A DNA stretch of 42,083 nucleotides from a virus. This document shows, one piece after another, positions 6,666 through 15,740 of the stretch. A model generated the notes under the pieces. The model saw nothing but the letters and a program-made list of their open reading frames with translations. It was not told the DNA's origin and searched no databases. The stretch lies in IMG/VR virus record IMGVR_UViG_3300042561_001110, positions 1-42,083 of that record. One strand, 5' to 3'. A program made the position numbers and the translations under genes. Within the stretch, counting starts at the first letter, position 1. Each line of letters starts with the position of its first letter.

Positions 6666-8287
6666 GCGACACCCCAGTGACATTCACGCAAACCGCCCAC
6701 CCGCTGCTGCCATTTATCCCGCCGGAGCTTTTTGTTTCCGACTTCGAGGCGGCGAGGACCCTCTTGGCCGAGAGGGAGCGCCGCATTGGGTTGGAAAAAG
6801 AGGATCCGATCCGCTACGGCTACGAGCCCGAGCATTGGACTCGAGCCGAAAAAATCGCCAAACGCTACCGCGACCTGTTGGTGTTGGGCGGCAACCGCTC
6901 TGGCAAGTCCACTTGGGCAGGAAAAATGGTCGTCCGCACGCTGCTCGAGAAGCCAGCCAGCCGCGTGTGGTGCTTCCAGACCACAAACGACAACAGCATT
7001 AGCATGCAGCAGCCGATTGTGTGGAATTTCATGCCCGCCGAGCTGCGAACGGCCAAGCGCAGCAAGATCACCAACATTTCCTACACCCAAAAGAACGGAT
7101 TTTCCGAAAATACCGCCGTCCTTCCGAACAAATCGCAGGTGTGGTTCCGCAATTACGCCCAGGACATCACGACAATAGAGGGTGGAGAGATAGATTTAGC
7201 CTGGTGCGACGAATTATGTCCCCTTGAGTGGCTTGAAACAATCCGTTTCCGATTATTAGATCGAAATGGCATTCTCCTTGTGACATTTACGCCGATTGAA
7301 GGTTATAGTCCCACGGTAAAAAACTATCTCCAAGGCGCGAAGACCCTCGAGGAGTGCGATGCCGAGCTTTTGCCGAAGAAAAGCGGGAAAGGATTTGAAA
7401 AAGTCCCTGTGGTGCAGGAATGCGTCACTCGCCACGCCGGCATCATCTATTTTCAGACCAAAAACAACCCGTGGGCAGGCTACGGGCGCATGAAGACCGA
7501 GCTCGCCAAGCAACCGCGAGAAAAAATCCTGTGTCGCGCCTACGGCGTCCCCGTCAAGGCCGCCGCGACGCGCTTTCCCCGCTTCCGCGAGTCGGTGCAT
7601 GTCGTCAAGGCCGACCAGATTCCGAAGGAAGGCACGAACTACCTCTTCTGCGACCCCGCAGGCGGAAAAAATTGGTTCATGCTCTGGATCCGAGTGGACG
7701 CCGCCGAGCGGGCGTGGGTTTACAGGGAATGGCCGCAGACCGATACCTACATCGAGGGCGTCGGCTACGCCGGGCCGTGGGCGATCTCCAGCGGCAAGAA
7801 AGCCGACGGCGAAGCCGGTGAGGGGCAGAAATCCTTCGGCTTCGGCCTGCTCGCCTACAAGGCCGAGATCGAACGCATGGAAGCCCTCGACGGGGTCAAG
7901 ATTTTTGAGCGCTGGATAGACTCAAGGTATGCGAACACCACCGTCGCCGGCACCCGCGAGCAATCTACCACCCTCCTCGAGGAACTCGAAGATGTCGGCA
8001 TGTCCTTCCGATCCTGCCCTGGCGAGAACATCGAGGAAGGCGTCGGCCTCATCAACAACGCACTCTACTATGACGAAGAAGCACCCATCGACCACACCAA
8101 CGCGCCTCGGCTCTATATCTCCGAGTGCTGCACCAACACCATCTGGGCCCTCAAGGAGTGGACCGGATCCGACGGCCAGAAAGGCGCCAGCAAAGACCCC
8201 ATCGACTGCCTCCGCTACCTCCTCACCTCTGGAGTCGGCAATGTGGAAGGAGGAAAGCTCAATGTCACAGGAGGAGGTGCCTATTAA
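6662..8287 (+). CDS. terL: Terminase large subunit
   Basis: A 541-residue packaging motor, the usual length for the family. The N-terminal ATPase has Walker A GGNRSGKST (residues 76-84, Lys82) and a Walker B-like LAWCDE with Asp183 and Glu184. The C-terminal RNase H-like nuclease opens with LFCDPAGGKNW (Asp331), has further acidic residues around DSRYANTT, and ends with DPIDCLRYLL. It cuts concatemeric phage DNA and pumps it through the portal into the prohead. It is coupled to the upstream coiled-coil gene by ATGA and overlaps the following HTH gene by 26 bases. Confidence 0.93.
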   Translation: MSDTPVTFTQTAHPLLPFIPPELFVSDFEAARTLLAERERRIGLEKEDPIRYGYEPEHWTRAEKIAKRYRDLLVLGGNRSGKSTWAGKMVVRTLLEKPASRVWCFQTTNDNSISMQQPIVWNFMPAELRTAKRSKITNISYTQKNGFSENTAVLPNKSQVWFRNYAQDITTIEGGEIDLAWCDELCPLEWLETIRFRLLDRNGILLVTFTPIEGYSPTVKNYLQGAKTLEECDAELLPKKSGKGFEKVPVVQECVTRHAGIIYFQTKNNPWAGYGRMKTELAKQPREKILCRAYGVPVKAAATRFPRFRESVHVVKADQIPKEGTNYLFCDPAGGKNWFMLWIRVDAAERAWVYREWPQTDTYIEGVGYAGPWAISSGKKADGEAGEGQKSFGFGLLAYKAEIERMEALDGVKIFERWIDSRYANTTVAGTREQSTTLLEELEDVGMSFRSCPGENIEEGVGLINNALYYDEEAPIDHTNAPRLYISECCTNTIWALKEWTGSDGQKGASKDPIDCLRYLLTSGVGNVEGGKLNVTGGGAY

Positions 8288-8453
8288 ACGCCGCACGCTC
8301 CGCAAGCGCGATGTCATGGACCTCCTCGGCATTTCGGAGCGCACCTACAAGACCTACATCGAGGTCGGCCTCCTGCACCCGATCCCCGCGCCCAAGCAGA
8401 AACGCCACACCTTTTCACTCGCAGCCATCATCAAAAAATTCCAACTCGCCTGA
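8262..8453 (+). CDS. MerR/HTH_17-like DNA-binding protein
   Basis: A 63-residue basic protein with a winged-helix pattern: RDVMDLLGISERTYKTYIEV followed by a basic wing and a final helix (FSLAAIIKKFQLA). This resembles excisionase/AlpA-type or MerR N-terminal domains. A strong AGGAGG-like sequence lies just upstream of the ATG at 8262, inside the end of terL. It may regulate the early-to-late switch or contribute to DNA recognition in packaging. An alternative ATG lies at 8241 in the same frame. Confidence 0.65.
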   Translation: MSQEEVPIKRRTLRKRDVMDLLGISERTYKTYIEVGLLHPIPAPKQKRHTFSLAAIIKKFQLA

Positions 8454-8457
8454 CCCT

Positions 8458-8739
8458 ATGATCACCCTAAAAAAAACCACCCGCTACATCCTCCCCGACC
8501 GGCTCGACGACGACGACATGACGACCGCGCTGTGCATGCCCGGCAGCAAGCCACTCGTCGTGCAGGCCGTCCTGCAAGTCCTCCGCGACCACATCGACGA
8601 CTCCATCGAATTAGTCGGCAGCATCAAGGTTGCCACCGAGCACGGCCAGCTCGCCCACTGCGCCGGGGCTCTTGATGCCTTGCGCGGCCTTGAGTCCGAC
8701 CTCCTTCAGCGCATCGACGAAGCGAGCAAGAAGATGTGA
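8458..8739 (+). CDS. Hypothetical protein closing the early operon
   Basis: A 93-residue acidic protein. It begins MITLKKTTRYILPDRLDDDD and continues with helices (VVQAVLQVLRDHIDDSIELV; LDALRGLESDLLQRIDEA). It starts four bases after the HTH gene and is followed by a long non-coding gap with a strong terminator. No family is recognised. Confidence 0.6.
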   Translation: MITLKKTTRYILPDRLDDDDMTTALCMPGSKPLVVQAVLQVLRDHIDDSIELVGSIKVATEHGQLAHCAGALDALRGLESDLLQRIDEASKKM

Positions 8740-9021
8740 GAAAACTTTCCGGCGGTCATTGAGGGCATGCCGTCTCGCCGTTCCCAAGGGGTAAGCGAGG
8801 CGACCATGAGCGACCTGAGCCGTCGGACCTTTTTCAGCCCAGCGAACCGTCAAGTAATCCTTGACGGTTCGCTTTTTTCTGCCGTTATAGGTCGGTCGAT
8901 GCCTGTTTCTGCCGCTCTGGGTGCGGCTCTATAGATTTCCAGAATTCTGTCGTCATTCTGAATTTCAACGAGCCCCTGTGCCGCTCGCCCCAGAAGGCAC
9001 TGACCCACTTGGTTGGAAACC
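8740..9021. other. Intergenic region between early and late operons
   Basis: This 282-base gap holds a GC-rich first half with partly self-complementary CTCGC/GCGAG segments, the terminator at 8841-8878, and then about 140 bases before the scaffold gene. The last part has a small GCCGC/GCGGC stem near 8907-8925 and a CAGAATTCTG palindrome near 8939. TATAGG and TATAGA hexamers around 8887 and 8932 could be -10 elements of the late promoter, but no well-spaced -35 supports them. The promoter driving about 28 kb of late genes probably lies here. Confidence 0.45.
8841..8878 (+). terminator. Strong intrinsic terminator ending the early operon
   Basis: A perfect 14-bp stem (AGCGAACCGTCAAG at 8841-8854 with CTTGACGGTTCGCT at 8860-8873), a five-base loop, and a T-run to 8878. 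It ends transcription of the early/terminase operon before the capsid genes. Confidence 0.9.
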
Positions 9022-10044
9022 ATGACGCCAGACACAAACGACACCCCAATGACGCTCTCCGACATTGCAGCCGAAATCGGCTTCGATCTCGAGGAGATAA
9101 CCCCGCAGGAACAACCCACCGCCGAGGAGACCGAGGACGCGCCAGAAGCGCAGCCAGAGGCCACCGAGACGGAGGACGCCTCAGCGGAAACTGATCTTTC
9201 ACAGGATACCGACGAAAAGTCTGAAGACGACAGCGACGCCGAGTCCGAAGAGGACAAAGACGACGCCGAGCCCGAAGAGGAAAAGAACCCCGTCCCCGAG
9301 AAGCTCCTCAAGCGCATCGACAAAATCACGGCCAAGCGCCGCGAGGCTGAAGAACGCGCCGAGACCCTCGAGAGCGAGGTCAGCGAGCTGCGAGCCAAAC
9401 TCGACGCCACCGTTCCCATCCAAGTTACGCCCACTGCGAGCGACCCGCTCGCCGATGTGGAAACGCCCGAGCAACTCGAAGACCGAGTTGCCACCGCGAA
9501 GAAAATCCGCGCTTGGGCGATCAAGAATTTGGAAGGCGGCACCGTCCAGAATGCCGCCGGCGAGGATGTCTACTACGAGCCTTCCCAGGTTCGTGAATAC
9601 CTCGCCACCGCCGACGAGCTCCTCACCGAGCACGCCCCCAAGCGCAAGGAATGGATCTCGCACCGCAGCATGGTCCTCAACGAAGCCAAAGCCGTTTACC
9701 CGGCTCTGTTCAAGGCAGGCACCCAAGAGCACGAAAGCCTCTTGGCTACCATCAAAGCCCACCCCTACCTCAAGAATCTCCCTCAACTCGAGATGATCGT
9801 AGGCGACGCGATGGAAGGCATGAAGCTCCGCTTCGCCCGCGCCGAGGCCGCCCAGAAAAAAGCCGCAGCGTCCAAGACCGAGTCGAAATCCCCCGTGAAA
9901 GCCAGCAACCCGCCGAGTCCCGCAAAAGGTGCCCGAGTGCCCGCCCAAGACATAGCGAACCGCGAAGGAGCCAGAAACCTGCTCACTCGAGGATCCGCTT
10001 TGAAGACCGACGACATCGCCGCGTTCCTCGAAGGAGCGCTCTAA
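9022..10044 (+). CDS. Putative capsid scaffold/assembly protein
   Basis: A 340-residue acidic protein directly before the major capsid gene, the standard scaffold position. Residues 1-100 are extremely Glu/Asp-rich and disordered. Residues 95-135 form a coiled coil (EKLLKRIDKITAKRREAEER). The C-terminal part has a Lys/Ser/Pro-rich linker and a final helix (GSALKTDDIAAFLEGAL), the type of C-terminal element that scaffolds use to bind capsid subunits. It lacks catalytic motifs. The ATG at 9022 is preferred; an in-frame TTG at 9013 is possible. Confidence 0.75.
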   Translation: MTPDTNDTPMTLSDIAAEIGFDLEEITPQEQPTAEETEDAPEAQPEATETEDASAETDLSQDTDEKSEDDSDAESEEDKDDAEPEEEKNPVPEKLLKRIDKITAKRREAEERAETLESEVSELRAKLDATVPIQVTPTASDPLADVETPEQLEDRVATAKKIRAWAIKNLEGGTVQNAAGEDVYYEPSQVREYLATADELLTEHAPKRKEWISHRSMVLNEAKAVYPALFKAGTQEHESLLATIKAHPYLKNLPQLEMIVGDAMEGMKLRFARAEAAQKKAAASKTESKSPVKASNPPSPAKGARVPAQDIANREGARNLLTRGSALKTDDIAAFLEGAL

Positions 10045-10079
10045 CCCCCCAAATCCAAACCAACACCCCCCCTTAACAT

Positions 10080-11096
10080 ATGCCCGCAACACTCATCACC
10101 TCCCAAACTGGCATCCGCCAGGACCTCTCCGACCTCATCGCGGTCGTGGACGCAAAATCATGCCCCGTCGTCTCCATGGCGAAAAAGGGCGCAGAACCCA
10201 TCAACCCCTTGACACAATGGCAAGCTGACGCCTTCGGCGCTCCAACACTCGCCGGTGTCCTCTCGAACTCGGATGTCACATCTTCCGACTACGAAGACCA
10301 AGCCGCAAACCGCGTGCTCCTCTCGGCCCGCATCCAGAAGTTCCGCCGCGTTCCATCTGTGGACGATCTGGCGAACACCGTTTCCGAGGTTGCCGGAATT
10401 GGCAAAAAGAAGGAAATGGCCCGCGCCGTCAGCAAATCCCTCGAGATGCTCAAGCGCGACATGGAAGCCACCTTCTGCTCAGACCAAGAAGGCCGCGAGC
10501 AATCCGGCTCCAACGCCTACCTCACCCGTGGCCTCGGCCGCTGGATCCAAAACGGCGCGCAAGGTGACCTCCCCGTCAACGCCAACTACCGCACTCCCAC
10601 CGGTTCGATCAACGCGACCGCCACAGCGAGCCTCACCGAAAACAACATCCAGGACATGCTCCAGAGCATCTACTCCCAGACCGGCAAGGTTTCGACCTAC
10701 AGCCTCGTCTGCGGACCGACGCTCAAGCGCCAGTTCACATCCTTCACCCGCACTCAGTTCGGCACGACGAATGTCGCCAGCGCCATCCGCGTGTTGAACC
10801 AGAAGGACGAGAACAAAATCGTCTCGACGGTGGATATCTTCGAGGGCGACTTCGGCACTCTCGAATTAATCCCATCGCTCTTCCTGGCCGCTGACGCGAC
10901 CACCAACGCAGCCGCCGTGCAAAACGGCCGTGGCTATGTCCTCGACATGGACATGGTCGAGCTCCGCTACAACCGCAAGCCCCGCTTCCAAGAACTGGAA
11001 GACCGTGGCGGTGGACCACGCGGCATCGTGGACGCGATCTGCGCCCTCTGCGTCAAGAGCCCTCTGGCTCTCGGCAAGTTCGCACCGACAGCCTAA
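10080..11096 (+). CDS. Major capsid protein, SU10/DUF5309 type
   Basis: A 338-residue protein of the HK97-fold SU10 major capsid family (DUF5309). Recognisable parts are the N-terminal QDLSDLIAVVDAKSCPVVSM segment and NPLTQWQADAF, the E-loop/spine region (LEMLKRDMEATFCSD), and the C-terminal VELRYNRKPRFQELED with GDFGTLELIPS. It forms the icosahedral shell around the packaged genome. It follows the scaffold and precedes the portal. The codon use is strongly GC-biased at third positions, as expected for a highly expressed late gene here. Confidence 0.88.
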   Translation: MPATLITSQTGIRQDLSDLIAVVDAKSCPVVSMAKKGAEPINPLTQWQADAFGAPTLAGVLSNSDVTSSDYEDQAANRVLLSARIQKFRRVPSVDDLANTVSEVAGIGKKKEMARAVSKSLEMLKRDMEATFCSDQEGREQSGSNAYLTRGLGRWIQNGAQGDLPVNANYRTPTGSINATATASLTENNIQDMLQSIYSQTGKVSTYSLVCGPTLKRQFTSFTRTQFGTTNVASAIRVLNQKDENKIVSTVDIFEGDFGTLELIPSLFLAADATTNAAAVQNGRGYVLDMDMVELRYNRKPRFQELEDRGGGPRGIVDAICALCVKSPLALGKFAPTA

Positions 11097-11188
11097 TCCA
11101 GCCTCCCCCGCATAGGCCCTACGGAGGGGCGCTCACCACCCTCCAGATAAACCCTGAGCGCCCCTCCCAATGCGGGACAATTTTCTAA

Positions 11189-11521
11189 ATGTCCGACCTC
11201 GCAGTAGAACTCGAAGCCGATCTTGGTGACCTCGCCCCGCTGGTCACTGAGGAACTCCGCACCGGCTGGCACGCCAGCATGGTCAACGCCGAGATGCGCC
11301 AGCAGCGCATCAAAGCCGCCAGCGACCGCATCGCCGCAGCCCGCAGCACGGTGGACGGCATCGGCCAGCACACCATGAGCGTCGATTTCGATTCCTACAT
11401 CTACTGGAACAACCTCTACCCCGGTTGCTGGAAGGACAAAGGATTCCGCGAGGAATTCAAAAAAGCCAACCCCCACACCGTCGTCACCACCACCGCCAAG
11501 CCGACCATCGTCGTCCAATGA
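11189..11521 (+). CDS. Hypothetical head-module protein between capsid and portal
   Basis: A 110-residue protein with an acidic helical N-terminus (LAVELEADLGDLAPLVTEEL) and a C-terminal half rich in aromatic residues (DFDSYIYWNNLYPGCWKDKGF). It lies between the capsid gene (92-base gap) and the portal gene, which it overlaps as ATGA. It may be a head decoration or assembly factor, but no family is recognised. Confidence 0.6.
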   Translation: MSDLAVELEADLGDLAPLVTEELRTGWHASMVNAEMRQQRIKAASDRIAAARSTVDGIGQHTMSVDFDSYIYWNNLYPGCWKDKGFREEFKKANPHTVVTTTAKPTIVVQ

Positions 11522-13611
11522 AATCCTCCGCCATTTCAGAAATCATCGGCCTCGTCGAAGAAGCGGAAACCGACGCCGCGAATTACTGGTCGCGGAAAAA
11601 TCTCAACTACAACCAGCGCTTCTGCCTCTGGCCAGGGCAAGACGACACCGGCCGCAAAATTTCGTCGAACCTCGGCAAAAACGCATTCCCATGGGATGGG
11701 GCGAGTGATTCGCGCATACGGCTTTCCGATATGTTAATTAATGAGCGCGTGCGGCTTATGAAGAATTCCTTCACCCGCGCCCGTCTCGCTGTGATGCCCA
11801 CCGAGACGACCGACATCATGGCCGGTCGCAAAGTCGAGACCGTCATCCAGTGGCTTCTCAACTCTCACTGCGCCGCCATGACCAAGCGCGAGGTGGAACT
11901 CGCCGCAAACATCCGAGAAACTTACGGCCTCGCCGTGATGGGCGTCTTCTGGCGCCGCACCACTCGCAACGAAAAACTCACCTTCACGCTTGAGTCTCTC
12001 CAGCAGCAATACCTCGAGACCGGCGACCCCCAGCTCGCCATGATGATCGAGGCCATCCTCGACCCCACGCAGGAAGAAGCCGTGGCCCGCGAGATGGATC
12101 TCCTGCTCCCAGGCCAAGGCACCGCTGCCAATGTCCGCAAGCTCCGCGAGACCGGAGCGTTTGAATACGACTCGCCCTACATCTTCGAGAACCTCCCCGA
12201 TTGGCAAGCCTACGAGCCGTGGGAGGACATCATCTTCCCGCCCTCCACCTACGACCTCCAGCGGGCACCCTTCATCGCCTGCCGCGAACTCCTCCGCGAA
12301 GACGAGCTCCGCGAGCGCGAAGTCACCGAAGACTACGACCCACGCTGGATCGAGGAGGCCATCAAACACAAAGGCATCTCCCGCCGCACCGGCCGGAACA
12401 TGTATCGCATCACCGATACATTCCTGCTCTCCGACGACCGCGACATGATCGAGGTCTGGCGCGTCTATCAGAAGAAATGGAACGAAAAGATCGGCGCCAT
12501 GGAGGTCATCTGCACCCACATCCAGCCCAGCGTCGTGGACCGTGTCGCCAAGTCCGAGGCCATGGGCTACGAACACGGTCAGTATCCCTTCATCGAGCTA
12601 CCCCTCGAGCGCACCAGCCGCCCGCTCATCGAGGCCCGAGGCGTGCCAGAGCTGGTCGCCACCCAGCAGAGCGAAATCAAAGTGCAACGCGACTACCGCA
12701 GTGATCGTGCCTCACTGACCATTCTCCCTCCGCTCAAAGTTCCCGCCAACCGAGGCAAAATGGAAATCGTCCTCGGCCCCGCCAAGCAGCTCCCAGAGCG
12801 TCGCCCCGGCGAATTCCAATGGATGGCCCCGCCGGTTAACGACATGGGCACCATCGAAATCGAAGCCGCAACCCGTCGCGATGTGGATGAATATTTCGGC
12901 ATTCCCCGCGCCGACATGGCCCCGCAGCGTGCTCTCCTCGCCCAGCAGGATCTGGTCGATACCTGGCTCGCCGACATGGCCCTCATCCTCGGCCAGACCT
13001 TCCAACTCTGTCAGCAATACCTCGACGACATCCAATTCGTGCGAGTCGCCGGCGGCCTGCCCACCCCCTTCCGCGCCAGCCGCCAAGATATCCAGGGCAA
13101 ATACGACCTCCGCCTTGACTTCGACGCCCGCACGCTCGACTCCGAGGCGCTCAAGATCAAGCTGCAAGGGCTCACCCAGCTCATCCCCCTCGACACGCAA
13201 GGCGTCATCGACCGCGCCGGTCTCGTCAAATTCCTGTTCGGATCCATCGACCCCAATCTCTCCGAGCTCCTCATCCGCGACGCCGAGGCCGCCTCTCAGC
13301 AAGAGATCGACGACGAGCAAGTCCAATATACGAAAATCGCCGCCGGCACCGAGCCACCTCTTAAGAGCGAAGGCCAGAACTTCCAGCTCCGCCTGCAAAC
13401 CCTCCAAAACATCATCCAGAGCAACCCGGCCATCCAGCAGCGCCTCCAGCAGGATCAAATCTTTGCAGCCATGTTGAACGCCCGCATGGAATCCTTCGCC
13501 TTCCAGGTCCAACAACAACAGAACGCCCAAATCGGCCGCGTCGGCGCCCAGCCGGGTCTCCAGAAAGTCGCCGAAGAAATGCAATCCCCCCAACAACCCA
13601 CCCCCCAATAA
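11518..13611 (+). CDS. Portal protein, podovirus (P22-like) type
   Basis: A 697-residue protein of the large portal class used by short-tailed phages. The start at 11518 overlaps the upstream stop. The N-terminal half has RFCLWPGQDDTGRK, a helical RVRLMKNSFTRARLAV stretch and INERVRLM, typical of portal clip/wing regions. The middle has YEPWEDIIFPPSTYDLQRAPF. The end is Gln-rich (QQRLQQDQIFAAML; VQQQQNAQ), matching the C-terminal barrel of P22-type portals. Twelve copies would form the ring through which terminase packs DNA. The assignment rests on length, position and overall composition rather than one signature motif. Confidence 0.82.
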   Translation: MKSSAISEIIGLVEEAETDAANYWSRKNLNYNQRFCLWPGQDDTGRKISSNLGKNAFPWDGASDSRIRLSDMLINERVRLMKNSFTRARLAVMPTETTDIMAGRKVETVIQWLLNSHCAAMTKREVELAANIRETYGLAVMGVFWRRTTRNEKLTFTLESLQQQYLETGDPQLAMMIEAILDPTQEEAVAREMDLLLPGQGTAANVRKLRETGAFEYDSPYIFENLPDWQAYEPWEDIIFPPSTYDLQRAPFIACRELLREDELREREVTEDYDPRWIEEAIKHKGISRRTGRNMYRITDTFLLSDDRDMIEVWRVYQKKWNEKIGAMEVICTHIQPSVVDRVAKSEAMGYEHGQYPFIELPLERTSRPLIEARGVPELVATQQSEIKVQRDYRSDRASLTILPPLKVPANRGKMEIVLGPAKQLPERRPGEFQWMAPPVNDMGTIEIEAATRRDVDEYFGIPRADMAPQRALLAQQDLVDTWLADMALILGQTFQLCQQYLDDIQFVRVAGGLPTPFRASRQDIQGKYDLRLDFDARTLDSEALKIKLQGLTQLIPLDTQGVIDRAGLVKFLFGSIDPNLSELLIRDAEAASQQEIDDEQVQYTKIAAGTEPPLKSEGQNFQLRLQTLQNIIQSNPAIQQRLQQDQIFAAMLNARMESFAFQVQQQQNAQIGRVGAQPGLQKVAEEMQSPQQPTPQ

Positions 13612-13617
13612 ACACCC

Positions 13618-14463
13618 ATGAGAACCGTTACATTCCAATCCGTCCTCGACGGAGCCGCCTCCCGCATCGGTCTTGACCCAACGCAGACTATCCAGCCCTC
13701 CACAGCTTCCGCGCTGACGGAGTATATCAACACCCGCACCCGCTTTGCGTGGGAGGCATACAAGTGGCCTGAGCTCTCGGCTATCGAGAAGCGCCAGTTC
13801 CGCCCGACCTTTGACGCGGCGGCTACCTATGCCAGCGGCGACGAGGTTTTCTACCTTGGCAACTACTACCGCAAGACCGGCACCGGCGCTGCGGGCGTGC
13901 TGCCTACCGTCACGGCGACATGGACCTCGGCCGCGACTCTCACCGATTTCGTGCGCTCGATTGATTTCGACCAGGCGTTCACCGCCGCCTCTGGCTCCAC
14001 AGCGGCCACACCGATTGGCGAGGTGTTGCATGTTTACCGCCAAGACCCCCGCGTTGTTCGCTATGCCGAGCGAGTGAATTTTTGGGTCACCGACTCGGGA
14101 GCCATTGTCGGCCCCACGCAGTTCACAAACGCCACGCCGAACGAGGTCTTCGTGGAGTTCACGATCCGCCCGACCATGTTCAACACAGCCTCGAACTCCG
14201 CCGAGTTCCCTCGCGTCCTCAGCGAGTATGTCAAATTCGCTTCTGCCGCCGACGCGCTGCGCGAGGACGGGCAGTTCGACAAAGCCGCCTACATGGATGG
14301 CCTTGCCACCGATGCCCTCCAAAAAGAGATCGACATCATCGAGCTCAAGCAGGGCCAGACCCGCTTGCAGGGCACGCGCCGCGACCTCTTCCCGAGCACT
14401 CCGATGCAGCGGGCCGCTTCCAGCCCCATCGCCAGCGCACTCGATAAAGCCCCCCGCCAGTAA
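13618..14463 (+). CDS. Head-tail adaptor-like protein, paralog A
   Basis: A 281-residue protein that begins MRTVTFQSVLDGAASRIGLDP and shares this opening, and a following W-P-E helix (RFAWEAYKWPELSAIE), with the next gene, so the two are tandem paralogs. Residues about 66-104 carry a compact module with TYASGDEVFYLGNYYRK, similar to small CBM5/12-like carbohydrate-binding modules. The rest is beta-rich, ending in helices (YVKFASAADALREDGQFDKA). It follows the portal gene by six bases, the usual place for adaptor or tail-tube connector proteins. Function is inferred from position. Confidence 0.65.
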   Translation: MRTVTFQSVLDGAASRIGLDPTQTIQPSTASALTEYINTRTRFAWEAYKWPELSAIEKRQFRPTFDAAATYASGDEVFYLGNYYRKTGTGAAGVLPTVTATWTSAATLTDFVRSIDFDQAFTAASGSTAATPIGEVLHVYRQDPRVVRYAERVNFWVTDSGAIVGPTQFTNATPNEVFVEFTIRPTMFNTASNSAEFPRVLSEYVKFASAADALREDGQFDKAAYMDGLATDALQKEIDIIELKQGQTRLQGTRRDLFPSTPMQRAASSPIASALDKAPRQ

Positions 14464-14466
14464 CGC

Positions 14467-15411
14467 ATGAAAACCGTCCGCCTCCAGCAGCTCCTCGACA
14501 GCATTACAGCCAGGGCAGGGATCGATCCCAACCTGCCTGAGAATGCGCGTCGCGGAGCGCTGGTGATGGATTATGTGCAAGAGGCGGTCAACTACGCTTG
14601 GACATTTTTCGACTGGCCAGAGATAAACCATATCGAGGAGCGCATCGTCCTGGGTGCAGGCTTCGCCGAAGGCGGATACACCTATGAGAGCGACTATGCC
14701 GGGATGGTCTCCTACATTGGCCGCGCCATCGAGGGCAGCACCTTTGACCAAGCCGTGTGGCGCATCAAGCGCGTCACCACCAATGCCGCCGGAGCAGCGC
14801 TCAACATCGACACCGCGCTCAATGTGGCATGGAACAACCGACTCACCGCGACCTATGTCGAGGACAGCCAAAACTCGCCATCTACTGAAATCCCCTATGT
14901 GTTGCTTTATTCGGAGGGCCGCACGCCCATTGGCGCAGTCTCTGCCGTGTATGCGTCAAACCCTGATACCTCGCTCGCGGCGTCGCTGAAATTCAGCGTC
15001 AGCGCCGACCGGCTCTTGATTACCGATACCGCCTACACCGGAGGCAATGTTTACATCAGCTTCTGCGAGCCAGTGCCAGAACTTACCATCGCCAGCTACG
15101 AGGCCCAGACAGCCTACGCAAGCGGCGACCTCGTTTACCACAACCCCACCGGCGACTGCTACCGTGCCACCCTTGCCACCACTGGCAATGCGCCAACAAA
15201 TACCGGCTACTGGTCCAAGCAAGCCATTCCGTTTTTTCTCGGAGACTACATCAAGACCAGCGGCCTTGCCTCCATCATGCTGGAAGAGCCCGGCATGGAG
15301 AACAAAGCGAACTACCTCACCGCCCGTGCCGAGGGTCAACTCCTCAAAGCCATGGACGACGCGTGGCTGCGTAAAGGCGAGGTGCGCCGCTACTCCGCTT
15401 CGTTCCAATAA
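14467..15411 (+). CDS. Head-tail adaptor-like protein, paralog B
   Basis: A 314-residue paralog of the preceding protein: MKTVRLQQLLDSITARAGIDP, then a helix with YAWTFFDWPEINHIEER. Here the CBM5/12-like module (TAYASGDLVYHNPTGDCYRA, then NTGYWS) lies late, at about residues 215-252, not early as in paralog A. The C-terminal helices (ENKANYLTARAEGQLLKAMD) match those of paralog A. It probably forms part of the same connector or neck complex. The moved module suggests domain insertion or shuffling after duplication. Confidence 0.65.
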   Translation: MKTVRLQQLLDSITARAGIDPNLPENARRGALVMDYVQEAVNYAWTFFDWPEINHIEERIVLGAGFAEGGYTYESDYAGMVSYIGRAIEGSTFDQAVWRIKRVTTNAAGAALNIDTALNVAWNNRLTATYVEDSQNSPSTEIPYVLLYSEGRTPIGAVSAVYASNPDTSLAASLKFSVSADRLLITDTAYTGGNVYISFCEPVPELTIASYEAQTAYASGDLVYHNPTGDCYRATLATTGNAPTNTGYWSKQAIPFFLGDYIKTSGLASIMLEEPGMENKANYLTARAEGQLLKAMDDAWLRKGEVRRYSASFQ

Positions 15412-15450
15412 TCACCCCTTGACACCCTTCACCATAATTAAATTAACGAC

Positions 15451-15738
15451 ATGAGTAATCCCACCGTCCAGATCGCCGCCCGCTCTTCTGCTGGCATCGT
15501 GCAACCCGTCCAGGCCACATCAGATGGGGCTCTGCGAGTCACCACCGGATTTCCAGTTCCTCTCTACGACAAGTTTGAAGTCTTCAAAGTCGGTGCCACG
15601 AACAACACCGATTACACCGAATACAGCTTTGGCGGAACCGCAGTCGCCCGCGTCCGCATGACCTATTTCGGCGGCGTTCCCGCGACCGACAACGCCCAAC
15701 TCAAAACCTCTTTCGTTCAGTATCCCCCATTCGCGTAA
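15451..15738 (+). CDS. Small beta-rich virion-like protein
   Basis: A 95-residue protein of mainly beta character (TVQIAARSSAGIVQPVQATS; TEYSFGGTAVARVRMTYFGG) ending in Pro/Ala. Short proteins of this type are often found in phage tail or neck modules. It follows paralog B and is separated from the next gene by two bases. No family is recognised. Confidence 0.6.
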   Translation: MSNPTVQIAARSSAGIVQPVQATSDGALRVTTGFPVPLYDKFEVFKVGATNNTDYTEYSFGGTAVARVRMTYFGGVPATDNAQLKTSFVQYPPFA

Positions 15739-15740
15739 CC

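Noticed and set aside
12712-14871. 719-residue open frame on the minus strand opposite portal and adaptor genes
   Set aside because: It lies opposite clear plus-strand genes, crosses several of their boundaries, and its sequence has no recognisable domain. Such long antisense frames arise from the GC-rich third positions.
15419-15447. TTGACA with a possible -10 before the 15451 gene
   Set aside because: The only hexamer at proper spacing is ATTAAC, and the implied start would lie after the ATG. It also lies in the middle of the late operon.
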